Positions 46,473 to 55,602 are shown, numbered from the stretch's first letter. The stretch: 64,000 bases of DNA from Singulisphaera sp. GP187 (GCF_900129635.1 NZ_FSRB01000003.1:310001-374000), one strand, 5' to 3'. Numbers and translations: made by a program. Notes: generated by a model from the sequence alone, not told the origin.

Positions 46473-47342
46473 ATGGAGAGTCTGGCCTGCCTCAATGGCG
46501 AACTGATGCCGGTGGACGAGGCGCGGATCCCGATCTGGGACCGAGGATTTCTGTTCGGCGACGCCGTCTACGAGGTGATGCGAATTTACCAGGGGCGCTG
46601 CTGGCTCGAGGAAGCACACCTCGGCCGACTCCAGCGCAGCCTGGCCTCCATGGAGTTCCCCGCGGTCGACCTCACCGAGCTGGTGGACCGGACGAATCGC
46701 ACGATCGATGCCAGCGGCGTTCTCGAAGGAACGGCTTACCTGCACATCACCCGAGGCGTGGCCCCCCGCGCACACGCCTTCCCCGATTCTTCCGTGCCGC
46801 CGACCGAGCTGATCGTCATTCGCAATTATGATGACGCACAACCCGCTCGCAACCGGGAGAGTGGAGTCGCCACGCTGAGCCACCCCGACCTGCGATGGAA
46901 GCGCTGTGACGTCAAGTCGACCAACCTGCTCGCGAACGTCATGGCGCACGAAGTCGCGCACCGAGCCGGTTGTTTCGAGGCGATCCTGGTCGGCCAAGAC
47001 GGGCTCGTGACCGAAGCCACTCACAGCTCGGTGCTCTGGGTCCGGGACGGCCGGTTGGAAGGAACTCCCGAAGGCAACGGAATCCTGCCGGGGACGACCC
47101 GACAGTTCCTGATCAAGGCGGCCGGTGCCGCCGGGTTGCCGTTCGCCGACGCCCAACTGAGCCTCGACGACCTCAAGCAGGCCGATGAAGTGCTGCTCGT
47201 CGGCACGACCATCGAAGTGTTTCCGGTCATCCGGATCGACGACGCGCCGATTGGGGGGGGCCAACCCGGTTCCGTGACCCGGCGGCTCCAGACCATCTTC
47301 CGCGAAGCCGTCGAGCGCTGGCTTGCCCCTCAACCCGTTTGA
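46473..47342 (+). CDS. Class IV PLP aminotransferase
   Basis: The 289-residue protein matches the branched-chain/D-amino-acid aminotransferase family: MPVDEARIPIWDRGFLFGDAVYE, TAYLHITRGVAPRAHAFP, the PLP Lys in CDVKSTNLLANVMA, VTEATHSSVLWVRDG and LPGTTRQFLIK. The motif RGVAPRAHAFP is more like D-alanine aminotransferase than IlvE. A longer start at 46392 exists, but MESLACLNGELM at 46473 fits the family length. It is not obviously linked to its neighbours. Confidence 0.9.
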   Translation: MESLACLNGELMPVDEARIPIWDRGFLFGDAVYEVMRIYQGRCWLEEAHLGRLQRSLASMEFPAVDLTELVDRTNRTIDASGVLEGTAYLHITRGVAPRAHAFPDSSVPPTELIVIRNYDDAQPARNRESGVATLSHPDLRWKRCDVKSTNLLANVMAHEVAHRAGCFEAILVGQDGLVTEATHSSVLWVRDGRLEGTPEGNGILPGTTRQFLIKAAGAAGLPFADAQLSLDDLKQADEVLLVGTTIEVFPVIRIDDAPIGGGQPGSVTRRLQTIFREAVERWLAPQPV

Positions 47343-47420
47343 TCGGGTCGGTGTCGGCGGCGGCCCGTCCCCTCTAACCGATTCTGACCGAGCGCCTAGC
47401 CAGTGCCCGCGGGAGCCCGA

Positions 47421-48629
47421 ATGTCCACGTCCGACGAGCCGCTCGACCCATTCGAAGCCCATTTTCATCGCGACCCGATCCCGAACGCGGGGATCCGGGT
47501 CATCGTTCTCTGCCAGGGGAACGCGGCCCGCTCCGATGAGGTGGCCGCTTCCCTGGAAACGCTCATCGTGGAACGGGGTCGAGCCGTCGAGAGCGTGATC
47601 GTTCCGGTCGCGGGACGAGGCTGGAACCGAGCCTTGGAAGAAGGCCTGCGCGGGACGAGCACGCCGCTCGTCCTAGTGACCACGGCGCGCGAGCGTTGGA
47701 CGGCCGCCCATCTCGACCCTTTGCTCAAGTCGATCGAGGCCTGCGACCACGTGGTCGGCCGGCGTCAGACCTCCGCGCTGAACCGTCTGACCCGTTGGAT
47801 TCGCCAGTTCCCGTGGAAGCCCGTGTTCGGTGTGCCGGTCCTCGACGTCCACTCGCCTTGCCGACTGCATCGCTTCGAGAAGCTCGACGCGATCCCGCTC
47901 CAGTCGGCATCGGAGTTCCTTGATATCGAAATCCTGGCCAAAGCGACCTTCTTCGGCCACTTGATCGATGAGGTCGACGTCCCTGCGCTCGACCGGCCGC
48001 CCCTTTCGAGCTTCGGACACGACCGGAGCGCGCTCTTCCGCCGACCCGTCTTCAAACGCGACTCAGGTCCAGCGGAAGATTCGCAACGCCAGGTAGAACG
48101 AGCCGACGGCCCAGACAGCGAGGATCGCCAGGGCAGGGGCCACGTCGAGCCAGCCCGCCCCTTCGAGGATCACCAACCGGAGGGCGCTGATGAGCTGGGT
48201 CAGGGGGAGCACCTTGATGAACGGCTGAGCCACGTCGGGGAACCGCTCCGAGGAGAAGAAGACCCCCGAGAAGAGCCACATCGGCAGCATGACGAGGTTC
48301 ATCAGGCCACTGACGGTCTCGGTGCTCTGCGCCCGGCTACCGATCAGGAGGCCGATGCCCGCGAACGCCAAGGCGCCCATCACATCGACAACAATGACGA
48401 GCAAGAGACTCCCGTGGATCGGCATCTGAAAGGCGAGCGTCCCCAGGAGGAGGAGCACGCCCAGGTCGGGCAGGAGGAAGGTCAATCGCGCACCGATCAA
48501 GGCGAGCAAAAAGTTGCGCCTGGGCATGGGAGTCGCGACGAAACACTTCAAGAGCTTGGCCACCCGAAAGTTGACCAGCAGGAAGCCGATGCCCCAGAGC
48601 CCCCCTCCCATCGTGTTCAGGCCGATTAA
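47421..48629 (+). CDS. Glycosyltransferase-2-like protein with an abnormal read-through tail
   Basis: The first ~218 residues form a GT-A-like fold related to dolichol-phosphate-mannose synthase: IRVIVLCQGNAARSDEVAASL, TSTPLVLVTTARERWTAAHL, DHVVGRRQTSALNRLTRWIR, SEFLDIEILAKATF, IDEVDVPAL. The usual DxD is not evident. After about 48070 the frame has no stop for a further 186 codons, running through sequence that encodes the ABC permease on the other strand; that tail is charged and Gln/Glu/Arg-rich, as expected of an antisense shadow. The real gene probably ended near 48065, and its stop seems lost. Confidence 0.6.
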   Translation: MSTSDEPLDPFEAHFHRDPIPNAGIRVIVLCQGNAARSDEVAASLETLIVERGRAVESVIVPVAGRGWNRALEEGLRGTSTPLVLVTTARERWTAAHLDPLLKSIEACDHVVGRRQTSALNRLTRWIRQFPWKPVFGVPVLDVHSPCRLHRFEKLDAIPLQSASEFLDIEILAKATFFGHLIDEVDVPALDRPPLSSFGHDRSALFRRPVFKRDSGPAEDSQRQVERADGPDSEDRQGRGHVEPARPFEDHQPEGADELGQGEHLDERLSHVGEPLRGEEDPREEPHRQHDEVHQATDGLGALRPATDQEADARERQGAHHIDNNDEQETPVDRHLKGERPQEEEHAQVGQEEGQSRTDQGEQKVAPGHGSRDETLQELGHPKVDQQEADAPEPPSHRVQAD

Positions 48630-49124
48630 GCCGGGGATCAGGAAGTCGATATACCGCGAGCCGGGTTCGGTGACCTTGATGTCCTCGGTCGCGAGCGGAT
48701 CGACACGACCGTGGGCCGACTGAAGAATGTCGTCGACCGCTCCGCGGGCCGCGACCCCTTCGGGCCGCGTGGGATCATAGCGATAGATGACCTGCGACCC
48801 CTTGGGCTCGATCACGAGGGGCGTCTTGCCGGTCAACAGCCTGCGGTTCGCGGCGTCGGCCGAGCCGACTTTGAGCTGGAGGCCCGGACGACTCTCGCGA
48901 CGCGCCTTGACGTCATAATCTCGGAGCGTCTTCTCGACCGCCGACGATCCGCTCGCCACCAGGTCGAGCTGGATGCTCTCCGGCGGGCGACTCCGGAAGG
49001 CCAGGCCCAGGCCGATCGCGAGGACCGTGGGGAACCCGTAGACCCAGAAGATCCGCGCGGGCTGGCGATAGAACTCGCGGATCCGGCTCAGATACAGTTC
49101 ACGCAACGAGTGAGAGCGAGACAT
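48063..49124 (-). CDS. ABC-2 type transporter permease
   Basis: The 353-residue protein has an N-terminal helix (IFWVYGFPTVLAIGLGLAF), a ~150-residue external domain, and five C-terminal helices (IDFLIPGLIGLNTMGGG, LTFLLPDLGVLLLLGTLAF, LLLVIVVDVMGALAFAGIG, SGLMNLVMLPMWLFSGVFF and a last one). It carries the ABC-2 loop RVAKLLKCFVATPMPRRNFL. With the ATPase gene 70 bases upstream it forms an exporter of unknown substrate. The start at 49124 (MSRSHSLRELYL) is chosen over a longer frame because the N-terminal cytosolic helix begins there. Confidence 0.9.
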   Translation of the reverse strand: MSRSHSLRELYLSRIREFYRQPARIFWVYGFPTVLAIGLGLAFRSRPPESIQLDLVASGSSAVEKTLRDYDVKARRESRPGLQLKVGSADAANRRLLTGKTPLVIEPKGSQVIYRYDPTRPEGVAARGAVDDILQSAHGRVDPLATEDIKVTEPGSRYIDFLIPGLIGLNTMGGGLWGIGFLLVNFRVAKLLKCFVATPMPRRNFLLALIGARLTFLLPDLGVLLLLGTLAFQMPIHGSLLLVIVVDVMGALAFAGIGLLIGSRAQSTETVSGLMNLVMLPMWLFSGVFFSSERFPDVAQPFIKVLPLTQLISALRLVILEGAGWLDVAPALAILAVWAVGSFYLALRIFRWT

Positions 49125-49194
49125 ATTCGAATCTAGCCGTTCTTGAGGAAAAAAGGGCGTCGCGTCAGGTCCAACAGCCAGGTCGTCCAGAGCG

Positions 49195-50199
49195 TCAAGA
49201 CCGGCCCCGTCGCTTCTTCTTTTTGGTCGAGCCGTTCTTGGGGGCGTCTTCGGCGTCGTTGTCGCGAAGGTGGCGGCCGGTGAGCGCCACGAAGACATCT
49301 TCGAGGCTCACCTGGCGAGTCGTGAGCCGGGCCAGGGGACGCCCGGCCTCCTCGAGTTGGTCGAGGAGCGCGGGAATCGCTCGATGCGGTTCGCCAACGG
49401 TCAGTGCGTAGCCGTCTCCATCGAGGCGCGTCGAGAGCACGGTCGGCAGGGCGCTGAAACTGGAGATGTCGAGCATCGGGGCGTCGCCGCCGAGGGCGAA
49501 CTCGACCACATGCTCGCCGCCCAGCCGCGAGATCAGGTCAGCCGGGGAGCCGAGGGCGATCACTTTCCCGTGGTCGATAATCGCCACGCGATCGCAGAGC
49601 CGCTCGGCCTCATCCATGTAGTGGGTGGTCAAAACGGTGGTCCGCCCTCGATCGTGCAGACCGCGGATGACCTCCCAGAGCTGCCGCCTCGACTGTGGAT
49701 CGAGGCCCGTCGTCGGCTCGTCGAGGAAGAGTAGCTCAGGGTCACCCACCAATGCGATCGCGACGGCCAGCCGTTGCTGCTGTCCCCCCGAAAGTTGCTC
49801 GACGAACGTGTTCGCCTTTCCTTCCAACGAGACCTGAGCGAGCACGTCGTCCGGCTCCAGGCCGTCATGGTAGAAGCTGCGGAACAGGCGGGTCATCTCC
49901 CGGACCGTTTGCTTGTCCGGGAATCGCGTTTCCTGCAAGGTGACGCCGATCCGCTCACGGATCTGCGTCTCGTTTTCCTCCCAGCGAAGGCCGAGAACCT
50001 CCACCTCTCCCGAGGTCGGTTGGTTCAAGCCTTCGAGAATCTCGACGGTCGTCGTCTTGCCCGCACCGTTCGGGCCGAGCAAGCCGAAGCACTCCCCGAC
50101 GGGAACCTCGAGGTCGATTCCGTTGACCGCATCGACGGGTCCGTCGCGGCCGGGGTACTGTTTTCTGAGGTCTTTGACCCGGATTGCCCAGTCGCTCAT
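49195..50199 (-). CDS. ABC transporter ATPase (ABC-2/DrrA type)
   Basis: The 334-residue protein has all ATPase motifs: Walker A GPNGAGKTTTVEILEG, signature LSGGQQQRLAVAIAL, Walker B LLFLDEPTTGLDP, and switch His in TTHYMDEAERL. The C-terminal ~95 residues form the DrrA-type accessory domain (LDISSFSALPTVLSTRLDG) and end in a very basic tail KKKKRRGRS. It starts the leftward operon with the permease. The start at 50199 matches the beginning of the ABC fold (WAIRVKDLRKQY). Confidence 0.92.
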   Translation of the reverse strand: MSDWAIRVKDLRKQYPGRDGPVDAVNGIDLEVPVGECFGLLGPNGAGKTTTVEILEGLNQPTSGEVEVLGLRWEENETQIRERIGVTLQETRFPDKQTVREMTRLFRSFYHDGLEPDDVLAQVSLEGKANTFVEQLSGGQQQRLAVAIALVGDPELLFLDEPTTGLDPQSRRQLWEVIRGLHDRGRTTVLTTHYMDEAERLCDRVAIIDHGKVIALGSPADLISRLGGEHVVEFALGGDAPMLDISSFSALPTVLSTRLDGDGYALTVGEPHRAIPALLDQLEEAGRPLARLTTRQVSLEDVFVALTGRHLRDNDAEDAPKNGSTKKKKRRGRS

Positions 50200-50492
50200 G
50201 AACGCGCCGCACTCCGACGGATGAACCAACGAGTCCCCAGGAAAGGCCTCAAGGGACGCGATTATTGTACTCGGCGAACCGTCCCCCGCACACCCCCGAG
50301 CAGCCCGCTCTCGCCATCACGTCGAGCCTGGTTCAAGCCGAGGGGAGAGCATCACCGATACTCGATGGAGAGGGAGCGACCTTGCGAAGGGTGCGTTTGT
50401 ACGTGCCGATCGCGGGAGGCAGGACGGCCCTCGAGGACGAGGTTGTGGCGAGTCGGTCCGAGCCGTCTACCACGATCGGGAAGGGGATCACG

Positions 50493-51754
50493 ATGGATCA
50501 AGATCGGGCGAAGCCGTGGGAACAGAGTGGCCGGGTCGGTGACTTGCCTGCCGGGTTCACCCTGCCGAGCCGAGTCGCCGCCCTCAACGCCCTCGTGCCC
50601 GCCTTGCGGTCGCAATCGGGGCTGGTCCTCGTCTCGGGTGATGCCGGGGTGGGAAAGACCTGGCTCCGTGGCCGGATCCAGGCCGAGCTTCCGACCCATT
50701 GGCGAGAGATCAGCATCGACCCGTCGCCGGCCAACGACCCCGCCGAGTTCTATCGCCTGATCGGCTATGCCCTGGGTCTCCAGGAGGCCAGGGGACTTGC
50801 CGCGGCGCGGCTCGAGCTCACCGACTTCCTCAAAGAAAATGCGGCGGACGGAGTCTCCTGGGTCCTCACCGTTGAGGAAGCCCATGGCCTGTCCACCGAA
50901 GTCCTCGAGGAGATCCGCGTTCTCTCGAACCGGCTCGGAAGCTCCGACGGATTCGCGGGACTGATCCTGGTCGGACAAACCGCGCTCGCTCGTCGCCTTT
51001 CGTCCCGGACACTCTCCGGACTCGCGGGAAGGATTGCCGCCCGGACCCACCTCCGCTCCCTTGATATCGAGGAAACCCAGGCGCTCGTCGAGCGAATCGC
51101 TCCGAGCCTTGGGCGCCAGTCCGAGGCGCTCGAGTACCTTCATCGAGAGACCCGGGGCAATCCGAAGCGGATTCTCGATGCGGCGCGGTTCCAACGCTCG
51201 ATCGCCTCCCCCCCCGAGCGAGCGTCACACCGATCGAGTCGTCGCCGAAGGCTGCGAGCGAGCTCCCACAGCCCGTCCCCCAAGAAGAAGCCCCCGTCGC
51301 CCTTGTCGAAACCAACGAGCCTGAATCGTGGGACGGTCCTGTACTCGGCCATGACAAGCCTCCGCTCCGGGTCGAGGACGGCCTGATCGAGGTCGGTTGG
51401 GAGCCTGAGTCCGAATCGGAAGACCTCACCGATGAAGAAGGGGACGACCGCGAGAGTCTGTCGGAACCGAATCGAAATGGCTCGCCGATGGGCGAGGAGG
51501 CGATCAACGATCGCTACACCGCGCTCCAGGCCTGGAATGAATGGGCACGGAACCAGGGACGTGCCACCACGGTTGAGCCCGCCCCCTTGGCCGATGGACC
51601 GGCCGTTCCCACCGAGGGACTCGACGAGGAACTGGCCGAGGCTCCCTCAGAGCTCGCGGCCGCGGCCCCGAGTGTCTGGGCGGACGGCCAGCAGAACTTC
51701 GCCCCGTACAGCCAGCTCTTTACCCGCCTGAAACAGCGCCGAGATTCCCATTAG
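50493..51754 (+). pseudogene. ExeA-like AAA ATPase with a frame break at a C8 run
   Basis: From ATG 50493, preceded by AAGGGG, the frame encodes an ExeA/TniB-type AAA ATPase: Walker A VSGDAGVGKTWLRGR, Walker B VSWVLTVEEAHGL, sensor ILVGQTALARRL, and ETRGNPKRILDAARF. It loses sense after ...SIASPPE and stops at 51386. The next frame continues from about 51216 (ASVTPIESSPKAASELPQP) through an acidic linker to a C-terminal segment (INDRYTALQAWNEWARNQGR) ending at 51754. The switch falls in eight Cs at 51208-51215; adding one C restores one ~420-residue protein. This may be a mutation, slippage site or sequencing error. Confidence 0.7.
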
Positions 51755-51964
51755 AACCGGACCGCAAACCACTCACGATTGGGCGGATGGCCTGGTGACT
51801 GTCGGGATCGACCCCACGGTCCGCCCGCCGTGCGACTCGGCCAGCGGAGTGGCACCGGCGGGCGGCCGAGGGCGTTCTATGAGCCCAATGCCCCCCTGGG
51901 CCTCGATCGAGCGCGATGAACCACCGTTGCTTCGTCGCAACAAACAGCCTTAACCCCCTAAATC

Positions 51965-51995
51965 CCCTCAGCGAAATTTTCCACATCGCTGAGGG
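51965..51995. terminator. Short hairpin
   Basis: CCCTCAGCGA (51965-51974) and TCGCTGAGGG (51986-51995) form a perfect 10-bp stem with an 11-base loop. It lies 210 bases after the ATPase gene; a T-tract is absent. Confidence 0.4.
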
Positions 51996-52086
51996 ATCGA
52001 GTGATGAAACGACTCAGATCCGACCGAAAGGTTGATAGTGACCCGCGATCGTCACCTAAACCATGACGAGGGTCGCCGCCGTTCTG

Positions 52087-52231
52087 AAAAGCAGGTGCCG
52101 CCGAAAGTCGATCTGGTGCTCCCAGTAGCTCTTCTTTCCCGAGAAGGGTAACGACGGCGGTCGATTCTGTCCCTTGTGCCCTTCGGGTCGCCAGGGCCGG
52201 GCCTCCGAAAGGCGGCACCTGCTTTTTTTTC
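52087..52231 (+). ncRNA. Possible structured RNA: 16-bp closing stem with U8 tail
   Basis: Bases 52087-52102 and 52211-52226 are perfect 16-base inverted repeats enclosing 108 bases. The right arm merges into a run of eight Ts (52223-52230) on the plus strand, as at an intrinsic terminator. The enclosed part contains smaller hairpin candidates (TTCTTTCCCGAGAAGG). It lies in an otherwise empty 600-base gap upstream of the mannosyltransferase-like gene. No known RNA family motif was recognised; the minus strand is also open but without motifs. Confidence 0.35.
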
Positions 52232-52376
52232 TCTGACGAGGCTTCCTCGCCTCATTCCAGGCCACAACGGCCCGCTCTGCCTGGCGAGGCGCATCTCGAC
52301 TCGGTAGGCTAAGCCAAGCCGCTTTCATTTCGAGTGTACCGCCCCATTCGATCGAATCCTCCGGGATCTGCCGTCC

Positions 52377-53159
52377 GTGTCCACCTCTCTCATTTCTCCG
52401 GCCGACGGCCCACAACGGTTACTCGTCTCTCTGGCCACCTTCAACGAGGCGGGGAATCTCCGCCCGCTGGTCGAGGAGATCCGTCAGTTCGCCCCCCACG
52501 CGGCGATTCTGATCATCGACGACAACTCCCCCGACGGGACCGGGACGATTGCCGAGGAACTCAAGGCCGCCCTGGCCGAGGTCCAGATCATTCACCGGCC
52601 GACCAAGCTCGGATTAGGCTCGGCGATGCTCGACGCAATGAGGTTCGCCATCGAGCACGGCTACGACGCCTTGCTGACCCTCGACGCCGACGGCAGCCAC
52701 CCTCCCGAGTGTATCCCGGCGATCCTTGCCGGCATGCGTGAGCACGACGTGATGATCGGGTCGCGCTACGTCGAAGGGGGAGGGGTGGAAGGGGAGTTCA
52801 ACCTGAAGCGGAAATTCATGAGCACGGGCATCAATTGGTACGCCCGGCTCTTACTCGGCCTCAAAACGAAGGACAACAGCGGCGCCTACCGGTGCTACCG
52901 GGTCGCGAAGCTGAAGCAGATCGACCTGAACCGAATCCGGTCGCGGGGATACTCGTTCCAGGAGGAGATCCTCTTCTGGTGCCGGATCGTCGGTTGCCGG
53001 ATGGGAGAGACGCCGATCCTGTTCAAGAACCGCCGCTCGGGGATCTCGAAGATCAATCGAGGCGAGGTGATCCAAGCGCTCAGGATCATTCTCCAACTCG
53101 GAATCGACCGGGCTCTGGGAAAGACCCGGATCGAACCAGCGGCACCAAGATCGGATTGA
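52377..53159 (+). CDS. Dolichyl-phosphate-mannose-synthase-like GT2 glycosyltransferase
   Basis: The 260-residue protein matches polyprenol-phosphate mannosyltransferases: SLATFNEAGNLRPLVEEI, LIIDDNSPDGTGTIAEEL, GLGSAMLDAMRFAIEH, the metal-binding LTLDADGSHPPE, IGSRYVEGGGVEG, and the C-terminal NRRSGISKINRGEVI. It has no C-terminal membrane domain, like soluble DPM1. It would transfer a sugar from GDP- or UDP-sugar to a polyprenyl phosphate for envelope glycan synthesis. It starts with GTG at 52377. The related GT at 47421 lies 5 kb away. Confidence 0.92.
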   Translation: MSTSLISPADGPQRLLVSLATFNEAGNLRPLVEEIRQFAPHAAILIIDDNSPDGTGTIAEELKAALAEVQIIHRPTKLGLGSAMLDAMRFAIEHGYDALLTLDADGSHPPECIPAILAGMREHDVMIGSRYVEGGGVEGEFNLKRKFMSTGINWYARLLLGLKTKDNSGAYRCYRVAKLKQIDLNRIRSRGYSFQEEILFWCRIVGCRMGETPILFKNRRSGISKINRGEVIQALRIILQLGIDRALGKTRIEPAAPRSD

Positions 53160-53447
53160 GTCCGTCTTAGGAAGTCGCGTCAGAGCCGCCCGGGCCGTAT
53201 CAATGGCTGATACGGCCCCGAGTGACTGAAGAGCCAGGCAGGGGTGCGGGGGCTGGGGCGGGCTCGAAGACCACCCAAGGGTTCCATCCCGAAACGACAT
53301 TCCCAATCAGCCCGGGTGATCGCACCGCACCTGGCCTCATGATTTCAGCCCCGAAGGGCGGTCAGAGCAAGTCCAGGGCAACACCCTGGGGACTCGATCA
53401 AGAGGATCGGTTGCTCTGATGGGTGACCGCAGCGATCCAAAAACCGC

Positions 53448-53527
53448 TGGGTGCCACGGGTTGGACTCAACCCGTGAGCGATCGCCTGGATTTTGGCTCA
53501 CGGGTTGTGTCCAACCCGTGGCACCCA
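53448..53527. repeat. Nested palindrome, 32-bp arms
   Basis: Arms 53448-53479 and 53496-53527 are inverted repeats with 31 of 32 matches and a 16-base loop. Each arm is itself a palindrome: CACGGGTTG and CAACCCGTG separated by four bases. It sits 46 bases from the 3' end of the next, leftward gene, so it may serve as terminator for converging genes or be a mobile palindromic repeat. Confidence 0.75.
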
Positions 53528-53572
53528 GGGCTTGCACATCATTCAATCTCAAGGAAGACAGGGGACACCTGA

Positions 53573-53929
53573 TTAGACGGCGTCATACTCACGGACGGTC
53601 ACATAAACCTCTTGGCAAGTTTCGGCGATTTTGTCTCCCAGCCCTTGGTGCTTGGTTTCAAGCTGGCTGGAGTACATGCCGAGGACTTTGCAGAGGAACG
53701 CGCCGTGGCACGAGTCGGTCTCGCTACCGAGCTGCTCCAACGACTCTTCGATCTGGTCAGCCAGGTAGAGCAAGAACTGGGCCTGTCCCTTGACGTCGGC
53801 CAGGGAACGGAACAGGTCGGGAGAAATGGCCCCCGTGGCAGTCGTCTTCGAGGAGGGATCGACCGATGACATCGACTCACGACCTCGCATGTAGGTGCTT
53901 TCTTCGGCCCGGTTGACAACCTCGTTCAT
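53573..53929 (-). CDS. Small helical protein of unknown function (paralogue B)
   Basis: The 118-residue product is predicted helical, without signal or membrane segments. Its core (KGQAQFLLYLADQIEESLEQ, KVLGMYSSQLETKHQGLG) aligns by eye with the core of the overlapping upstream gene (RGKLQFMDYLVRAAVADVER, QLIEMHASSLSVECENM), suggesting tandem duplication. Its start overlaps the upstream stop by 4 bases, so the two are co-translated and could form a heterodimer. No family is recognised. Confidence 0.65.
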   Translation of the reverse strand: MNEVVNRAEESTYMRGRESMSSVDPSSKTTATGAISPDLFRSLADVKGQAQFLLYLADQIEESLEQLGSETDSCHGAFLCKVLGMYSSQLETKHQGLGDKIAETCQEVYVTVREYDAV

Positions 53930-54294
53930 ACGCCGTCTCCGTTCTGACCCTCGAACGCGCCCAACGAGCTCGCTTGGTGGTCGTCGAAAGAATCGGCCGT
54001 AGGATGGTCGAAGGAGTTCACGGTGTTGTGGATGATGGTCTCGAGTTGACCGCACAACTCGCCGACCATTCGCATGTTTTCACATTCGACGGACAGGCTG
54101 GAAGCGTGCATCTCGATCAACTGCCGGATGAAGATCCGCGTCCCCGCCTCGGGCTCCTCCTGGAAACGCTCGACGTCGGCAACGGCCGCGCGAACGAGGT
54201 AGTCCATGAACTGGAGTTTGCCCCGAATCGTGGAGCAGAGCTTGGCGAGTTGAGCGTGTTCCGAGGTGTCTTGCGTTTCCGTCAGTTGTGACAT
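53926..54294 (-). CDS. Small helical protein of unknown function (paralogue A)
   Basis: The 122-residue product is helical and acidic at the C-terminus, with the same core pattern as its downstream neighbour (Q-F-L/M-x-YL ... Q/K-L/V-I/L-x-M-x-S-S-L). The start at 54294 is chosen since GGGGAGAG lies about 9 bases upstream; an in-frame ATG at 54303 is too close to that site. It is the first gene of a two-gene leftward operon. Function is unknown. Confidence 0.62.
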   Translation of the reverse strand: MSQLTETQDTSEHAQLAKLCSTIRGKLQFMDYLVRAAVADVERFQEEPEAGTRIFIRQLIEMHASSLSVECENMRMVGELCGQLETIIHNTVNSFDHPTADSFDDHQASSLGAFEGQNGDGV

Positions 54295-54699
54295 CCTTAT
54301 CATCTCTCCCCGACCTGTGCGGCCGGATGCTCGATGGAACCGTGCCCTTCAAGTCTTCGGCCGGCATCGTCCGCGTCGAACTCCCAAGAGAGTCGACACT
54401 TCCTTGTGGTCTCTAAAAGACAGCGGACAGGTTACCCCGTTACTCTCCAGTCCGCAAGCAAAAACTCGACTCCGCGAGGAGACGACGACCGAGCAAGCGA
54501 TCGATCCCTCTTGATGAGCCCCCGATCGACAGCCCACCCGCGCTCGCCCGTCTGCCTTCGAAGCAGGGAATCGTTTCGGTCTCGAGAATTTTCTCAGCGA
54601 ACCGGCGCCGCCCGCGAGTTAGGATGCGAGACGGACCTCGATCGATCCAGGAAACCAAAGGGTCGATTCGCTCTCACCCACATTCCGGAGAGTTTGAAT

Positions 54700-55593
54700 A
54701 TGGACTTGAACCGTCGCCAGATGCTCCTCGCCACGGGCGCCGCCATGATCGGCGCGGGATCCATGTCCCGCGTCCTCGCCGCGGGGGACAAGGGAAGTCC
54801 GAAAAAAGTGCTCTTCTTCACGAAGAGCGCGGGTTTCATCCACCCGGTCATCGACCGCGTTGGCGACAAGCTTTCCCTGGCCGAACGAATCCTCACCGAG
54901 ATTGGCAAGGAACACGGCTTCGAGGTCGTCGCCACCAAGGACGGACGGATGTTCGACCCGGACAAGATCGGTCAGTGGGACGCGTTCGTGTTCGAGACGA
55001 CGGGCGACCTGACCGTTCCCGGCACGGACAAGACCCCGCCCATGTCGAAAGACGGGAAGGCGGCCTTCCTGGATGCGATCCGCCAGGGCAAGGGATTCGT
55101 CGGCATGCACTGCGCCACCGACACCTTCCATAGCCCCAAGGACGGCCCCCTCGATCCTTATATCGAGATGATCGGTGGCGAGTTCATCGTCCATGGCGAC
55201 CAGCAGCATACCCGGATCCTCGTGACCGACCCTGCCTTTCCCGGCGCCGGTGCGTTCGGGTCATCGTTCATGATCAAAGACGAGTGGTACGCGCTCAAGA
55301 ATTTCCCGGACGACCTCCACGTGATCTTGGTCCAGGACACCGAGACGATGGAGAAAACCAAAGGAGGGAACAAGGCGTACGACCGACCGAATTTCCCCGA
55401 GACCTGGGCCCGGATGCATGGCAAGGGGCGAGTCTTCTACACCTCAATGGGCCACCGCGAAGACGTCTGGGAAAACCCGCTCTACCAGGGCCTCTTGATT
55501 GGCGCCTTGAACTGGACCACTGGCAAAGTCGAGGCCAGCGTCGAGCCCAACGTCACCAAGGTGACGCCCGGCTACCTCAAGTATCCGAGCTAA
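54700..55593 (+). CDS. Exported ThuA-like (trehalose utilisation family) protein
   Basis: The 297-residue protein has a Tat-like signal (MDLNRRQMLLATGAAMIGAG) and the ThuA glutamine-amidotransferase-like fold: KKVLFFTKSAGFIHPV, WDAFVFETTGDLT, GKGFVGMHCATDTFHSP, YIEMIGGEFIVHGDQQ, and GRVFYTSMGHREDVWENP. ThuA-like domains are very common in planctomycete secreted proteins, often in sugar metabolism, but reactions are mostly unproven. The start at 54700 has CGGAGAG upstream. A 20-bp hairpin follows the stop. Confidence 0.9.
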   Translation: MDLNRRQMLLATGAAMIGAGSMSRVLAAGDKGSPKKVLFFTKSAGFIHPVIDRVGDKLSLAERILTEIGKEHGFEVVATKDGRMFDPDKIGQWDAFVFETTGDLTVPGTDKTPPMSKDGKAAFLDAIRQGKGFVGMHCATDTFHSPKDGPLDPYIEMIGGEFIVHGDQQHTRILVTDPAFPGAGAFGSSFMIKDEWYALKNFPDDLHVILVQDTETMEKTKGGNKAYDRPNFPETWARMHGKGRVFYTSMGHREDVWENPLYQGLLIGALNWTTGKVEASVEPNVTKVTPGYLKYPS

Positions 55594-55602
55594 ATGCAAC
55601 CG

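Noticed and set aside
52056..52415. Minus-strand frame across the inverted-repeat locus
   Set aside because: Some segments look mildly protein-like, but there is no start signal or recognised motif, and the strong inverted repeat plus T8 favours an RNA or terminator reading.
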